Source: a virus. Taken from it: DNA of 29,325 bases. The DNA lies in the IMG/VR virus record IMGVR_UViG_3300032265_001549, positions 1 through 29,325 of that record; one strand, 5' to 3'. A model generated the notes under the pieces. It was not told the origin of the DNA. It ran no database searches and saw only the letters and a list, made by a program, of their open reading frames with translations. Below, in pieces: positions 10,626-19,001 of this stretch. The translations under genes and the position numbers were made by a program. Each line of letters begins with the position of its first letter. The stretch's first letter is position 1.

Positions 10626-10913
10626 TTAGGGTTTGGGATATAAAGCCTTCACTGCTTGACAGGCCGCTATGTACTGGGCAATCTGTGCTTGATCACCTTT
10701 GACAACACCATCCAAGTAGTCCGTAATGGGTGGATAAGCGGCTGCACGAAGCCGCTGATATGTTAGTCCCAGCTGTCTATCAACTTCTGCCTGTATCTCC
10801 TCATCAGTGGGGCAGGTGGATTCGTCTTGCCAATCCAGCACTCCTTCTCTAATCCAGTAGTTTTTGCCGGGTGCCAGCACCCACATGGCTTCTCTCAGTT
10901 GTTCATGAGTCAT
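10626..10913 (-). CDS. Tail-fibre accessory protein (putative assembly factor)
   Basis: 95 residues from the ATG at 10913, which overlaps the tail-fibre stop (TAATG); AAGGA lies 9 nt upstream in the fibre's last codons. The frame is open further upstream, but that part is inside the fibre gene. Residues 50-95 (TYQRLRAAAYPPITDYLDGV, then VKGDQAQIAQYIAACQAVKA) match a segment seen in many small proteins encoded just after phage tail fibres (YPxxxDxLDxxxKGD...VKxxYP). Those are thought to be fibre chaperones or minor tail parts. Function here is inferred from family resemblance and position. Confidence 0.65.
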   Translation of the reverse strand: MTHEQLREAMWVLAPGKNYWIREGVLDWQDESTCPTDEEIQAEVDRQLGLTYQRLRAAAYPPITDYLDGVVKGDQAQIAQYIAACQAVKALYPKP

Positions 10914-13900
10914 TAGGTTATCCTTATAAATCCACATTCATTATAGCCGTTGCTGTCGCTTTGTATGCCGCAACCTGAACCTGCTGTGGCAAATCCCTGT
11001 AGATACAGTGTGGTGGCCACTGTGGCCACATAGCGCCAATTGGCAGTACACATGGCATTCAAACTCAGGCTGTTTTGATTTTCCAACAGCATGGTGTCGC
11101 TGTCAGTTACCACAGTGCCCGCGGTTTGATTATACAGTCGTATCTTGGCAAAACCGCTGGTGCCCCACGTTCTAGCTCTAAAAGTTCCCCACACTAGATA
11201 AGTGCCCGCGGCTGGAATGTCCCACTTGTAGTAAGTGCTGTTAACTGTTCCCCAGCTGGTGCCAAAGTCCACATTGGTTGGAGTGTTACTGCGTATACTG
11301 AAGATACTTTGATCAGCTCCTTTAACTCTAATGGTTCCTGTCATGTTAAAGTGTATGCTACAGATATAACGATAGTCGCCGGGAGCGATATCTGGTGGTA
11401 ATACCCAGTACAGCATGCCTGTGCTCTTGCCCTGCGCATTTGTACCAGTGTTGACTGTGCCAGCTGTTGGTATATTGCCCACATGGTACAGGCCGAGGTC
11501 ATAGTTACTCCAGGTGCCACTGACATTTACCTGTATCAAGAAAGGATGATTGCCTGATATTCCATTTAGATTAAATGCCAGTGTTTCACCGGCTGTGGCA
11601 TACACAATTGGATTATTACTTGATGAATAATCTGGATAGTTGATGCGGTAGCCCGCATTGGCCACGTTGGTAACTATGAGTTCTGTTTTGGCATATTTTA
11701 GGCCAGATATCATGTTGGCAGTTACGCCACTAACTGTGCCAGTAAATGTAGGACTGGTAAACATTGTGTCTTTTGATTCATTGGTCACATTGCCCAGACC
11801 CACAAAAGAAGCCGATGCACTACCTGAAGTTATGGTTCCTAAAGTAGTTATATTTGTGCTGCCAGCCCATGTGCTTAATGCTGTATTTTCCACAAGACCA
11901 AGGCCCACGTGTGTGGCTGTGACACCTGTTACTGTGCCAGTAAATGTGGGACTGCTAAACATCGTGGCTTTTGATTCATTGGTCACGTTGCCCAGACCAA
12001 CATGTGTGGCTGTGACACCTGTTACTGTGCCGGTAAATGTGGGACTTGCAAACATTGTGGTTTTTGATTCATTGGTCACATTGCCCAGGCCTACATGCGT
12101 AGCAGTTACACCGGTAACAGTGCCAGTAAATGTGGGACTGCTAAACATTGTGGCTTTTGATTCATTGGTCACGTTGCTCAAGCCTACATCAGTAGCAGTA
12201 TATGTGGGTTTTGTAGCGGCTTTTGCCCATGCATACACGTCACTGGCTGGAGCACTACCCACAGTTACAGTACCTAGTGTGGTTATGTTTGTGCTACCCG
12301 CCCATGTGCTTAATGCTGTATTTTCAACACTGCCAAGTCCCACATGTGCTTTGGTCACTCCCGATACTGTTCCAGTAAAGGTAGGGCTAGCAAACATTGT
12401 AGCCTTGCTTTCGTTAGTTACATTACCTAGACCCACATGCGTAGCAGTTACACCTGCCACTGTTCCAGTAAATGTAGGGCTAGCAAACATTGTAGCCTTG
12501 CTTTCGTTAGTTACGTTACCCAATCCCACATGCGTGGCAGTTACACCTGTCACGGTTCCGGTAAATGTGGGACTTGCAAACATTGTGGCTTTTGATTCAT
12601 TGGTCACATTGCCCAAACCAACTTTGCTGGCAGCTAGACTGGTGATCCAACTAGGGTCGGCATAAGAGCTTGATGTATAAACTCCGTTGGTAACGGTTCC
12701 AGCATTGCCCGAAATGCTACCGGTAATAGTGTTAGTAACTTGCAAGTTAGTCAATGTACCAACACTGGTCAAACTACTTGTAACCACTGTGGCATTTAAT
12801 GTTGTACCAGTTAATGTACCAGCGGCAGCAATTGTACTTGAAGGAATTTGTTGCCAAATTGTGCCGTTATAAATTACATAATCACCTGCGGTAAATGTAA
12901 TGTTACCTGAACCTAGATTACGTGTACCGCCTACACTGACCGCATATTCCCAACCGTTTGTGCCTGAGCCGTCTGCTAGTGTTGGAGTATTAGTACTTGC
13001 GTTCCATGTGCCTTTAAATACAATAGCTCCTGACAAACTGCTTGGAATTTGGCTAGACACTAGTTTACCATCACTGCCTAACTGTGCTATACCATTGCTT
13101 GCTCCAATGGTTGCAACTGCTGGAACTGATATAACACCACTGCCGTTTATGGTAATACTACTTGCATCAACTTTAACGCCGCCTAGTACTGTATTACTTG
13201 ATGTTGGCAACGTATATCCAGCACCGGTTGCAACACTGATAACTCCTGCACCATCAATGGTTACATTTGATCCTTGTTTGACTCCACCAAGCACACTTGC
13301 TGAAGCAACAGGTAATGAGTACGGTGCGGCAACACTGATAACTCCTGCACCATCAATGGTTACATTTGATCCTTGTTTGACTCCACCAAGCACACTTGCT
13401 GAAGCAACAGGTAATGAGTACGTTGCAGTAATAGTACCATTACTGATGGTGATAGTTGAACCGTCAACTTTGACTCCACCTAGTACTGAATTAGTAGCTG
13501 TTGGCAATGAGTAGGTATTTGCTCCACTAATAACACCACTGCCATTGATGGTGATTGTTGAACCGTCAACTTTGACTCCACCTAATACCGTTGTTGAAGC
13601 TGTTGGTAATGTGTAAGTATTTGCTCCACTAATAACACCACCACTGATAGTAATAGTTGAACCATCAACTTTGACCCCACCGAGTACACTGGTTGAGGCT
13701 GTTGGTAATGAATAAACTGTAGGAGTTACCCAACTGAGTGCTGTGCCGTTGGTAGTTAATATTTTGCCACTGTTACCAGTCTGTGTTGGTAAACCAGATG
13801 GATTACTCTGCACCCATGCTCTAGTGGCCATAAGTTGGCCAAGACCTGTTCGTGCGTCAAAGAAACGCAATGTTCCACTAGTTTGATCGAAAAATATTTC

Positions 13901-13978
13901 GCCGCGTTCACTGGACAACGTGTTTAAACGTGTTGCGTCAAATGCGATAAGTCGTAAGCTTCTTACACTGGTTGTCAT
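10913..13978 (-). CDS. Large repetitive tail fibre with cupredoxin-like and C1q-like domains
   Basis: 1021 residues. N-terminal 1-85: virion-attachment-like region. About 88-290: repeated YSLPxASxSVLGGVKxDGSTITI units. About 320-385: a domain opening AIVFKGTWNASTNTPTLADG, common in phage fibres. About 450-720: nine VGLGNV-type units, seven with VTNESKATMFxSPTFTGTVT. About 740-870: a cupredoxin-like domain with GNHPF and YICSIHFNMTGTI, keeping possible His, Cys, His and Met copper ligands. About 880-1021: a jelly-roll, C1q-like head (ending NECGFIRIT), the probable receptor-binding tip. GATAAATA late box and CAGGGA precede the ATG. Antisense frames over the repeats are shadows. Confidence 0.9.
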   Translation of the reverse strand: MTTSVRSLRLIAFDATRLNTLSSERGEIFFDQTSGTLRFFDARTGLGQLMATRAWVQSNPSGLPTQTGNSGKILTTNGTALSWVTPTVYSLPTASTSVLGGVKVDGSTITISGGVISGANTYTLPTASTTVLGGVKVDGSTITINGSGVISGANTYSLPTATNSVLGGVKVDGSTITISNGTITATYSLPVASASVLGGVKQGSNVTIDGAGVISVAAPYSLPVASASVLGGVKQGSNVTIDGAGVISVATGAGYTLPTSSNTVLGGVKVDASSITINGSGVISVPAVATIGASNGIAQLGSDGKLVSSQIPSSLSGAIVFKGTWNASTNTPTLADGSGTNGWEYAVSVGGTRNLGSGNITFTAGDYVIYNGTIWQQIPSSTIAAAGTLTGTTLNATVVTSSLTSVGTLTNLQVTNTITGSISGNAGTVTNGVYTSSSYADPSWITSLAASKVGLGNVTNESKATMFASPTFTGTVTGVTATHVGLGNVTNESKATMFASPTFTGTVAGVTATHVGLGNVTNESKATMFASPTFTGTVSGVTKAHVGLGSVENTALSTWAGSTNITTLGTVTVGSAPASDVYAWAKAATKPTYTATDVGLSNVTNESKATMFSSPTFTGTVTGVTATHVGLGNVTNESKTTMFASPTFTGTVTGVTATHVGLGNVTNESKATMFSSPTFTGTVTGVTATHVGLGLVENTALSTWAGSTNITTLGTITSGSASASFVGLGNVTNESKDTMFTSPTFTGTVSGVTANMISGLKYAKTELIVTNVANAGYRINYPDYSSSNNPIVYATAGETLAFNLNGISGNHPFLIQVNVSGTWSNYDLGLYHVGNIPTAGTVNTGTNAQGKSTGMLYWVLPPDIAPGDYRYICSIHFNMTGTIRVKGADQSIFSIRSNTPTNVDFGTSWGTVNSTYYKWDIPAAGTYLVWGTFRARTWGTSGFAKIRLYNQTAGTVVTDSDTMLLENQNSLSLNAMCTANWRYVATVATTLYLQGFATAGSGCGIQSDSNGYNECGFIRIT
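11690..12640 (-). repeat. Tandem fibre repeats (about 90 bp unit)
   Basis: DNA encoding the nine VGLGNV-type units. Seven are close copies and two are altered (VENTALSTWAGSTNITTLGT). Such repeats recombine easily and change fibre length. Confidence 0.8.
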
Positions 13979-14000
13979 ACTGGATCCCTGTTTGATCTAG

Positions 14001-14008
14001 TATTTATC
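14001..14008 (-). promoter_or_regulatory. Late promoter of the tail fibre
   Basis: GATAAATA on the minus strand (one mismatch to TATAAATA), 22 nt before the ATG at 13978, with CAGGGA between them. Confidence 0.7.
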
Positions 14009-14013
14009 AGTGC

Positions 14014-14457
14014 TTATTCTTTGAAGTAATACTCGTAGTTTACGCTGGTTTCGTTTTGTCTGCGAATTTTGGCGCCGTTTTTCAAATGAAAACGTTCCGC
14101 CATATTAGTCGGTGGGCTTAGAGTAACAATTCCTTGCATGTCCTTAAATTCTTCTTTAAGCCATTTAGCTGCCTGTTGTAGTAAGGTGGCGCCTGCTCCA
14201 GGACTATAACTCCAAATGGTATAGAACACGGCAATGTTGCGATCCTTGGCCATGTCAATAAGATCTTGCTCATCTTCGGGTACATCAGTTAGCCATTGCA
14301 TACAAGTGGCCGCTAGAATCTCTTCTCCAGCTTTGAGTAGGAGTATTTCTGCGGCTTCATTGATACGCTGTTCAAGTGGAATATGTGGACGAACTGGGTC
14401 GTCTTTGATGACTCTAGTTAAAGGGTCGTTAATATCTTTAATGTGGTGTAGTTCCAT
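14014..14457 (-). CDS. GNAT-type acetyltransferase-like protein
   Basis: 147 residues, MELHHIKDINDPLTRVIKDD. In the middle, GEEILAATCMQWLTDVPEDE and then NIAVFYTIWSYSPGAGATLL, with LQQAAKWLKEEFKDMQGIVT, follow the GNAT layout: a beta bulge, the PGAGATLL turn that would contact CoA pyrophosphate (residues 86-93), and a following helix. The C-terminal AERFHLKNGAKIRRQNETSV matches the final GNAT strand (F..L.NGF). Small GNAT proteins of unknown substrate are frequent in T4-like phages. TATATAAAATA upstream could serve as promoter. It sits between the helicase and the tail fibre. Confidence 0.65.
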   Translation of the reverse strand: MELHHIKDINDPLTRVIKDDPVRPHIPLEQRINEAAEILLLKAGEEILAATCMQWLTDVPEDEQDLIDMAKDRNIAVFYTIWSYSPGAGATLLQQAAKWLKEEFKDMQGIVTLSPPTNMAERFHLKNGAKIRRQNETSVNYEYYFKE

Positions 14458-14518
14458 GATTCGCTTTATTTTATATACGTACTTATCTTAATATTAATAA
14501 AAACGCATTACAATGATA

Positions 14519-15997
14519 TTACACATCGTCTCCTGGTAAGTTGTTAAGTAATTCTCTAAGTTTACTGCTAGCCACTTGAGCTTGTACTTTAGGTTTAGCC
14601 AAATCAAATCCGTCTTTAGGTGTGCCACGTTCCCAAGGAGTACTAGTTCCTCCGGTATCTTCGCTGGTCACAGTTTGTCGTTGTTTGATGCTGTGTAGCA
14701 AACTTGATCCAGCACTGGCCTGGCCGTGTCCGTAACTATCTTCTTGTTCAAGGTCAGTGATACGTAGTGTATCAATATTAAACTCTAAATCAATCTTCAT
14801 ACCAACACCACTGCTACTACGTGTTTTCATTAACTGAATTTGGTAACGCCCACGTTCCCGCATAGCACGACTTGTAAAGATACCAAACACGTTATCCGCA
14901 GTCTGAATCTTACTCAAGCCGCCAGAGATATGACTGTGGTCAAACTCTACTTCTTCTACAGCGCCACGATTCAACTGTGCCGCAGTGACAAACACACAGT
15001 TCTTTTCTACTGCTAGATTACGCAATTCTTCTGACACATACTTGTCTTTGACAAACAAGTTCTCAGCACTGATACGTTTGCTCAAAGGCATCAACAAGTC
15101 CATGTAGTCAACTAGCAATACGTCAACCTTACGTCCCATTTTAATTTCATACTCTTTCAAATACGCACGAATGTCATTGGCTGTCTTACCTGACGGCATA
15201 TACTTGACTTGGAACTGTCCAGATTTTTTACCAATCATCTTAACTTTCATTTCCACATCATCGATGTTCTTGAAAATCTCTCTTGTGGGTATGCCAGTCA
15301 CCATGGCATCCACACGCATACTCACAAGTTCCTCACTAAGTTCAAGTGTCAAGTAAACTACATTTAGTCCAGCAAGAGCGTAATTGACACCAAGATTAGC
15401 CAAGAATAAGGATTTGCCAGCGCCGCTGCCGCCAGCCCAAATGTTGAGCTCGCCGCGGTTAAAGCCTCCAAATAACTTGTCATCAACTGCTTTCCAACCT
15501 GTTGAAATTTGTCCATTTTTATCCTTAATAGCCATTAGTCGAGCACGAGGATCTTTAAAATAATCTGTGCCCATGTCTCGTTGAAGTCCAACTTGCACTG
15601 CCTGCTTGATCTTTTCTTCTACAGGACCATATTCTCCTTTTTCCAGCAGGTCTGCACTTTCAAGGATAGCACGTTCAAGACCTTTGTGTCGAGTAAATGT
15701 TTCAAAGTCATTCATCAACCATTCAAAATGTTCTTCACGGAGATCTGTGGCCGCTTTTAAATTACTGCCCGTGGCCGCATTTAAAATATCCACTGTGGGC
15801 AGTACATTGTTATCGCTCACGTATCTTGTGAGAAACTCCGCTGGCTCTTGTAACTTGCGATCAAACAACCTGCTGTCAAATATACTTTGGCAACGTACAA
15901 ATGTACCAGCATCTGCCAACATCATTTCTAAATACACACGCTGAATATCGTATCCGTAATCAACGTTTTGTCTTGCTTTGTCTTTATTTTCACTCAT
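14519..15997 (-). CDS. 41: Replicative DNA helicase, gp41/DnaB family
   Basis: 492 residues, close to T4 gp41 (475). An N-terminal helical domain (1-150) binds primase in T4. The RecA-like domain begins near 165 (STGWKAVDDKLFGGFNRGEL), with Walker A GGSGAGKS (189-196), Walker B VDVLLVDYMDL (Asp297), VTAAQLNR (Gln341) and KTRSSSGVG (391-399), where the arginine finger and beta-hairpin lie. The hexamer unwinds DNA 5'-3' ahead of the fork. The C-terminal 70 residues are polar and variable. The ATG is only 5 nt after a TATAAT, so its main transcript may be leaderless. The primase lies just upstream in the same direction. Confidence 0.95.
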   Translation of the reverse strand: MSENKDKARQNVDYGYDIQRVYLEMMLADAGTFVRCQSIFDSRLFDRKLQEPAEFLTRYVSDNNVLPTVDILNAATGSNLKAATDLREEHFEWLMNDFETFTRHKGLERAILESADLLEKGEYGPVEEKIKQAVQVGLQRDMGTDYFKDPRARLMAIKDKNGQISTGWKAVDDKLFGGFNRGELNIWAGGSGAGKSLFLANLGVNYALAGLNVVYLTLELSEELVSMRVDAMVTGIPTREIFKNIDDVEMKVKMIGKKSGQFQVKYMPSGKTANDIRAYLKEYEIKMGRKVDVLLVDYMDLLMPLSKRISAENLFVKDKYVSEELRNLAVEKNCVFVTAAQLNRGAVEEVEFDHSHISGGLSKIQTADNVFGIFTSRAMRERGRYQIQLMKTRSSSGVGMKIDLEFNIDTLRITDLEQEDSYGHGQASAGSSLLHSIKQRQTVTSEDTGGTSTPWERGTPKDGFDLAKPKVQAQVASSKLRELLNNLPGDDV

Positions 15998-16002
15998 ACT
16001 AT

Positions 16003-16030
16003 ATTATACTTTATTCTTTTAATTTGTCAA
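16003..16030 (-). promoter_or_regulatory. Sigma-70 promoter for the helicase gene
   Basis: On the minus strand TTGACA (16025-16030), 16-bp spacer, TATAAT (16003-16008), then 5 nt and the ATG at 15997. It lies at the end of the 71-aa gene. No ribosome-binding site fits between the box and the ATG. Confidence 0.75.
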
Positions 16031-16226
16031 CTAATAACGGCAGATATATCTCGTTCCACTGCCGCTGAGTACTTGCAGACAAGCAAAGTTCAACAGCTTG
16101 ATTTATCTGCTCTTCTGTAAATACTCCATTTTTTATCATCAGTATTAATTCTTCGATAACTTCAGCAGGCAATCCTTGACCGTCAGGTCCTCCGTGTTTT
16201 GGTAACTTTACTGTTCCTTGAACCAT
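16011..16226 (-). CDS. Small protein between primase and helicase
   Basis: 71 residues, MVQGTVKLPKHGGPDGQGLP, then AEVIEELILMIKNGVFTEEQ and INQAVELCLSASTQRQWNEI. Mostly helical. The start overlaps the end of the primase gene by 19 bp (AAAGG upstream), so it is coupled to primase translation. Its position suggests a replisome accessory, but no homology is recognised. The helicase promoter overlaps its last codons. Confidence 0.65.
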   Translation of the reverse strand: MVQGTVKLPKHGGPDGQGLPAEVIEELILMIKNGVFTEEQINQAVELCLSASTQRQWNEIYLPLLVDKLKE

Positions 16227-17206
16227 TGTTTTGCCTTTAATCTAATTTTTAATCCGTTTGATTCTTTTGCTTGGACAATTAACCACAGGGTAGCTAACTT
16301 TCCTAATTTAACAACTGCATCATTTATATCTTTTACATCATCAGGCCAGTCAGGCATACTGACACTCCAACCGTATTCTATTGCCTGTTCTACAGTGCGT
16401 AGGCCTTCGTGATCTTTATCTGGCACTAGTACTAGTTCTTTCCCTAACTGTTTTAATAACCAATTTTGACTGTCTTTTATCTCAGCACCAAGCAAAGCAC
16501 ATCCATCAATACTTAGTGCGTCAAACGGGCCTTCACAAACAATTACGAATTCTCTGTTGTCATGCTGTGCATCTAGATTGAACACATATCCGGGTTGTTG
16601 TTCACTCAAATATTTAGGTTTAGCATCATTGATAGCACGGGCAGTCCAGCCAACTACGTCACCTTTGTACAAGAACGGAATAATAATTCTATTATTAAAT
16701 CCCACTTTGTTAGTGTGATAAAACGGATAGGCAAACGGATCTATTTTTCGTTTATCTACATAATTTACAGCATCAGTTAATGCTTTTGGCACTACATAAT
16801 CGTCTTCAGTTAACGACAGAAACGTTTTCCAAGAGTCAAAGCTACGGGCATCCATTGGCAATGCCCTAACATCAAATTTGGGAATTATGCTACGAATCTC
16901 AGTAGTATTGTTGTCGTCGTCTAAACGCAATGCTTCTAATCGTAGTTGGCTAATAATGTCATCTGGAATATTCAAATCCCGCATGAACTTATTCATTTTT
17001 TGACTTATATGTCTGCCAGGTTGCCAACTGCATTTGAAGCCGCAATTGAAACAGTGATAGCTGACAGCATCGCCCCCGTTGACAATAAAGCCGCCACGGC
17101 CTCTATCATCGCTACAGCAGACAGCATTGAAACTAATCCAACCGCTTGGGGTTGTTTTACGTTTTCCTGGAATATATTGTAATAGTGTATCGGCTATGAG
17201 GCTCAT
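16208..17206 (-). CDS. 61: DNA primase, gp61/DnaG type
   Basis: 332 residues (T4 gp61 is 342). An N-terminal zinc ribbon has Cys30, Cys31 and, after a 20-residue loop, His51, Cys52, Cys55 and Cys59 (YHCFNCGFKCSW). An RNA-polymerase-like middle region follows (NNRIIIPFLYKGDVVGWTAR). The TOPRIM centre has EGPFDA (225-230) and PDKDHEG (262-268), giving the metal-binding Glu and Asp residues. It makes RNA primers for the lagging strand with the gp41 helicase. Like the helicase, its ATG lies 5 nt after a TATAAT. The last 19 bp overlap the next gene. Confidence 0.9.
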   Translation of the reverse strand: MSLIADTLLQYIPGKRKTTPSGWISFNAVCCSDDRGRGGFIVNGGDAVSYHCFNCGFKCSWQPGRHISQKMNKFMRDLNIPDDIISQLRLEALRLDDDNNTTEIRSIIPKFDVRALPMDARSFDSWKTFLSLTEDDYVVPKALTDAVNYVDKRKIDPFAYPFYHTNKVGFNNRIIIPFLYKGDVVGWTARAINDAKPKYLSEQQPGYVFNLDAQHDNREFVIVCEGPFDALSIDGCALLGAEIKDSQNWLLKQLGKELVLVPDKDHEGLRTVEQAIEYGWSVSMPDWPDDVKDINDAVVKLGKLATLWLIVQAKESNGLKIRLKAKQWFKEQ

Positions 17207-17211
17207 AGCAC

Positions 17212-17241
17212 ATTATACTTAACTTACAGTGACTTTGTCAA
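17212..17241 (-). promoter_or_regulatory. Sigma-70 promoter for the primase gene
   Basis: On the minus strand TTGACA (17236-17241), 18-bp spacer, TATAAT (17212-17217), then GTGCT and the ATG at 17206. The -35 is inside the last codons of the upstream virion-type gene (Ile-Asp-Lys). Confidence 0.75.
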
Positions 17242-18052
17242 TGGTTCCGGTTGGATATGTGTTGTTGACTCCAATCAACACTGGATCAATATACGTCCAA
17301 ACTACTCGAAAATAATTAAAATCATTAACTGGAATGTCATCAAATGAGTAGATTCTTGTAGTTGCAACACTGGTAGTCCATGATTGCAAATGAACTGCAT
17401 TTTTAAAAGATTCAACACTGATAGTGCTATCTCTTGTACCTTCTATATGGATTGTTCCGATATAATTAGTCATTGCCACATCAAATGTCACGAATTCAGT
17501 TGGAACGGCTTCGTAAAACTTGCAAGGAATTGCGCTGGTATGATTAATAACATTACCTGCAAAATCAATCTCTCCGCTAAATCTATCATAAACAATTTCA
17601 TCTCTGAATGTGGGCAGTGCATCTCCTACCAGTTCAATTTTTCCTTTTGCTCCAAATTTGCTATCTGCATATAGCATAACATCTGCACCATTTTTTACAC
17701 CGGTAACACTATACGTTAAATATTGATGATTTAACTCTGCTAAATCTTCTTCGGGAATAATTACGCTGGCCAAACCCTTACTAGCAGTTTGATTCAATGG
17801 AGTAATAGTGTAGGGGCTGTTAGGCAATGCGTTGCCTGACATGTCCATGACATTAAGTTCTATCATGCTAAATGCAGATAAATCAATTCTTTTCTGATCG
17901 GCATTTTTAATGTCGAACTCTAAGGTATTATCAATACCATTATAAATTTTTACAGTTCTTTGATACACGTTTGTATACTCCGTAGTAAATCCTGCCAGAT
18001 CAGCCAATAGTTCAATTCTATTTGGATATAAATAACTTGAAATTTTTTGCAT
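17219..18052 (-). CDS. Putative structural protein (late), 277 aa
   Basis: Starts MQKISSYLYPNRIELLADLA from the ATG at 18052, chosen because AAAGGA lies 7-12 nt upstream and the late box CATAAATA (18073-18080) just beyond; the longer open frame to 18130 would cross that promoter. The sequence is strand-rich, with Ig-like or beta-sandwich segments (FAGNVINHTSAIPCKFYEAV, TNYIGTIHIEGTRDSTISVE) and no catalytic motif. It is probably a tail or baseplate/fibre component of T4-like relatives; the assignment to the virion rests on the promoter and composition. Its 3' end holds the primase promoter. Confidence 0.65.
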   Translation of the reverse strand: MQKISSYLYPNRIELLADLAGFTTEYTNVYQRTVKIYNGIDNTLEFDIKNADQKRIDLSAFSMIELNVMDMSGNALPNSPYTITPLNQTASKGLASVIIPEEDLAELNHQYLTYSVTGVKNGADVMLYADSKFGAKGKIELVGDALPTFRDEIVYDRFSGEIDFAGNVINHTSAIPCKFYEAVPTEFVTFDVAMTNYIGTIHIEGTRDSTISVESFKNAVHLQSWTTSVATTRIYSFDDIPVNDFNYFRVVWTYIDPVLIGVNNTYPTGTIDKVTVS

Positions 18053-18072
18053 TGGCAAGGATCCTTTAATAG

Positions 18073-18080
18073 TATTTATG
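18073..18080 (-). promoter_or_regulatory. Late promoter
   Basis: CATAAATA on the minus strand (one mismatch), 20 nt before the ATG at 18052. It overlaps the ATG of the divergent gene (18078). Confidence 0.65.
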
Positions 18081-18452
18081 GCAAAATTAAGAGACAATAT
18101 AGAACAAAATTTACCCTTTATCAGTGTCATTAACTACGGTGACGATGAATACGTGGGAATCATAATAAATCAAGACCAATTTGTTACAAGTTTTTACGAC
18201 CTTAATGCAATTAAAACTTCAGACGAGCGTACTGTGTTTTTAGAAATAGGTGAAACTTGGTGGTGGGAAAGTAACCGACAGTATCCTATTAACATTTTTT
18301 GTAGAGAACAGATAGTTCCGTTTTCCTATGCCATCAAAACATTCAACAGTAAAGATACACGTATAATTTTAGGTCCAGTAGTTAATTTAATGAATCTTAC
18401 ACTCAAACGTGTTAAACGTAAAAGCGTACAACTAGTCCGCAAGACTCGTTAA
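18078..18452 (+). CDS. Conserved T4-like hypothetical, 124 aa
   Basis: MAKLRDNIEQNLPFISVINY, then GDDEYVGIIINQDQFVTSFY and ETWWWESNRQYPINIF. A protein with the same opening (MAKLRDNIEQNLPFISVxNY...YVGIIxNQD) and the WWWESNR block recurs in marine T4-like phages, with no known function. It has a compact SH3- or Sm-like beta pattern and a basic tail (LKRVKRKSVQLVRKTR). It is the only plus-strand gene in the minus-strand replication region. It overlaps the mini-DnaE gene tail-to-tail by 21 bp. No good ribosome-binding site is visible. Confidence 0.75.
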   Translation: MAKLRDNIEQNLPFISVINYGDDEYVGIIINQDQFVTSFYDLNAIKTSDERTVFLEIGETWWWESNRQYPINIFCREQIVPFSYAIKTFNSKDTRIILGPVVNLMNLTLKRVKRKSVQLVRKTR

Positions 18453-19001
18453 TTCTTCGCAAATTAAATTCATCTGCACCACGATCACATGTGCATAGGC
18501 AATGGCATGTGCCTTCTTAAAGTAGTAGTCATCATTCTCTGGTTTCGTCCATATCTCTGTCATCACTGTAGTCCAGTCTTTCCCAATCAGATAACGTTTG
18601 GCAGGTCGAATCATTGCTAGTACTGCGGCCAACTGCTCTATAGATTTTGGCTTGCTTTGTCTCAGAATAGACCCATGCCCATTCACATGGAATAGTTTCT
18701 GGATAAACTCGTCTTCCAATAGTAAATCCCATATAGGTTCTGTCTCCAATAATTTAGTTAAATGCTCTTTACTTTTAACCTGCTCATAGACACTTACATT
18801 CAAAAAATCTATTTTAAAATAACCTCTATCCTCTGCTGACTTGTAATCAATTGTACTTATTCCTGTAAGAGGGTTGTACGGAATACTAGTGCAATATATG
18901 CCAGTATTGTGCTTTTTATCAGTATCAAGTCGTGCATCTATATGCTTTAACACAGTTAAAGCCTTGGTTCTATCTGCAAAGTCAATGTCGATATCTGGCA
19001 T
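18432..19001 (-). CDS. Miniature DnaE-like (C-family polymerase-derived) protein
   Basis: 189 residues carrying the order of DnaE palm/fingers motifs in very short form. MPDIDIDFADR (1-11) matches the PDxDxDF catalytic motif. RGYFKIDFLNVSVYEQV (59-75) matches the GLxKFDFLGLxTL motif with the third Asp (Asp65). VNGHGSILRQSKPKSIEQLA and AVLAMIRPAKRYL (106-138) match ExxxMrelLrxlkPxxxxDLiAlxALyRPGP. KKAHAIAYAHVIVVQ (162-176) matches FnKSHAxAYAxxxYQ. PHP, most of the fingers, clamp-binding and OB parts are missing. Polymerase activity is doubtful; it may be a relic with a new role. The ATG overlaps the upstream stop (TAATG). Confidence 0.7.
   Translation of the reverse strand: MPDIDIDFADRTKALTVLKHIDARLDTDKKHNTGIYCTSIPYNPLTGISTIDYKSAEDRGYFKIDFLNVSVYEQVKSKEHLTKLLETEPIWDLLLEDEFIQKLFHVNGHGSILRQSKPKSIEQLAAVLAMIRPAKRYLIGKDWTTVMTEIWTKPENDDYYFKKAHAIAYAHVIVVQMNLICEELTSLAD

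Noticed and set aside
11658-13514. Long plus-strand open frames (335 and 204 aa) opposite the tail fibre
   Set aside because: They mirror the fibre's repeats in antisense, have monotonous Val/Pro-rich sequence and no ribosome-binding site. The minus-strand fibre explains the region.
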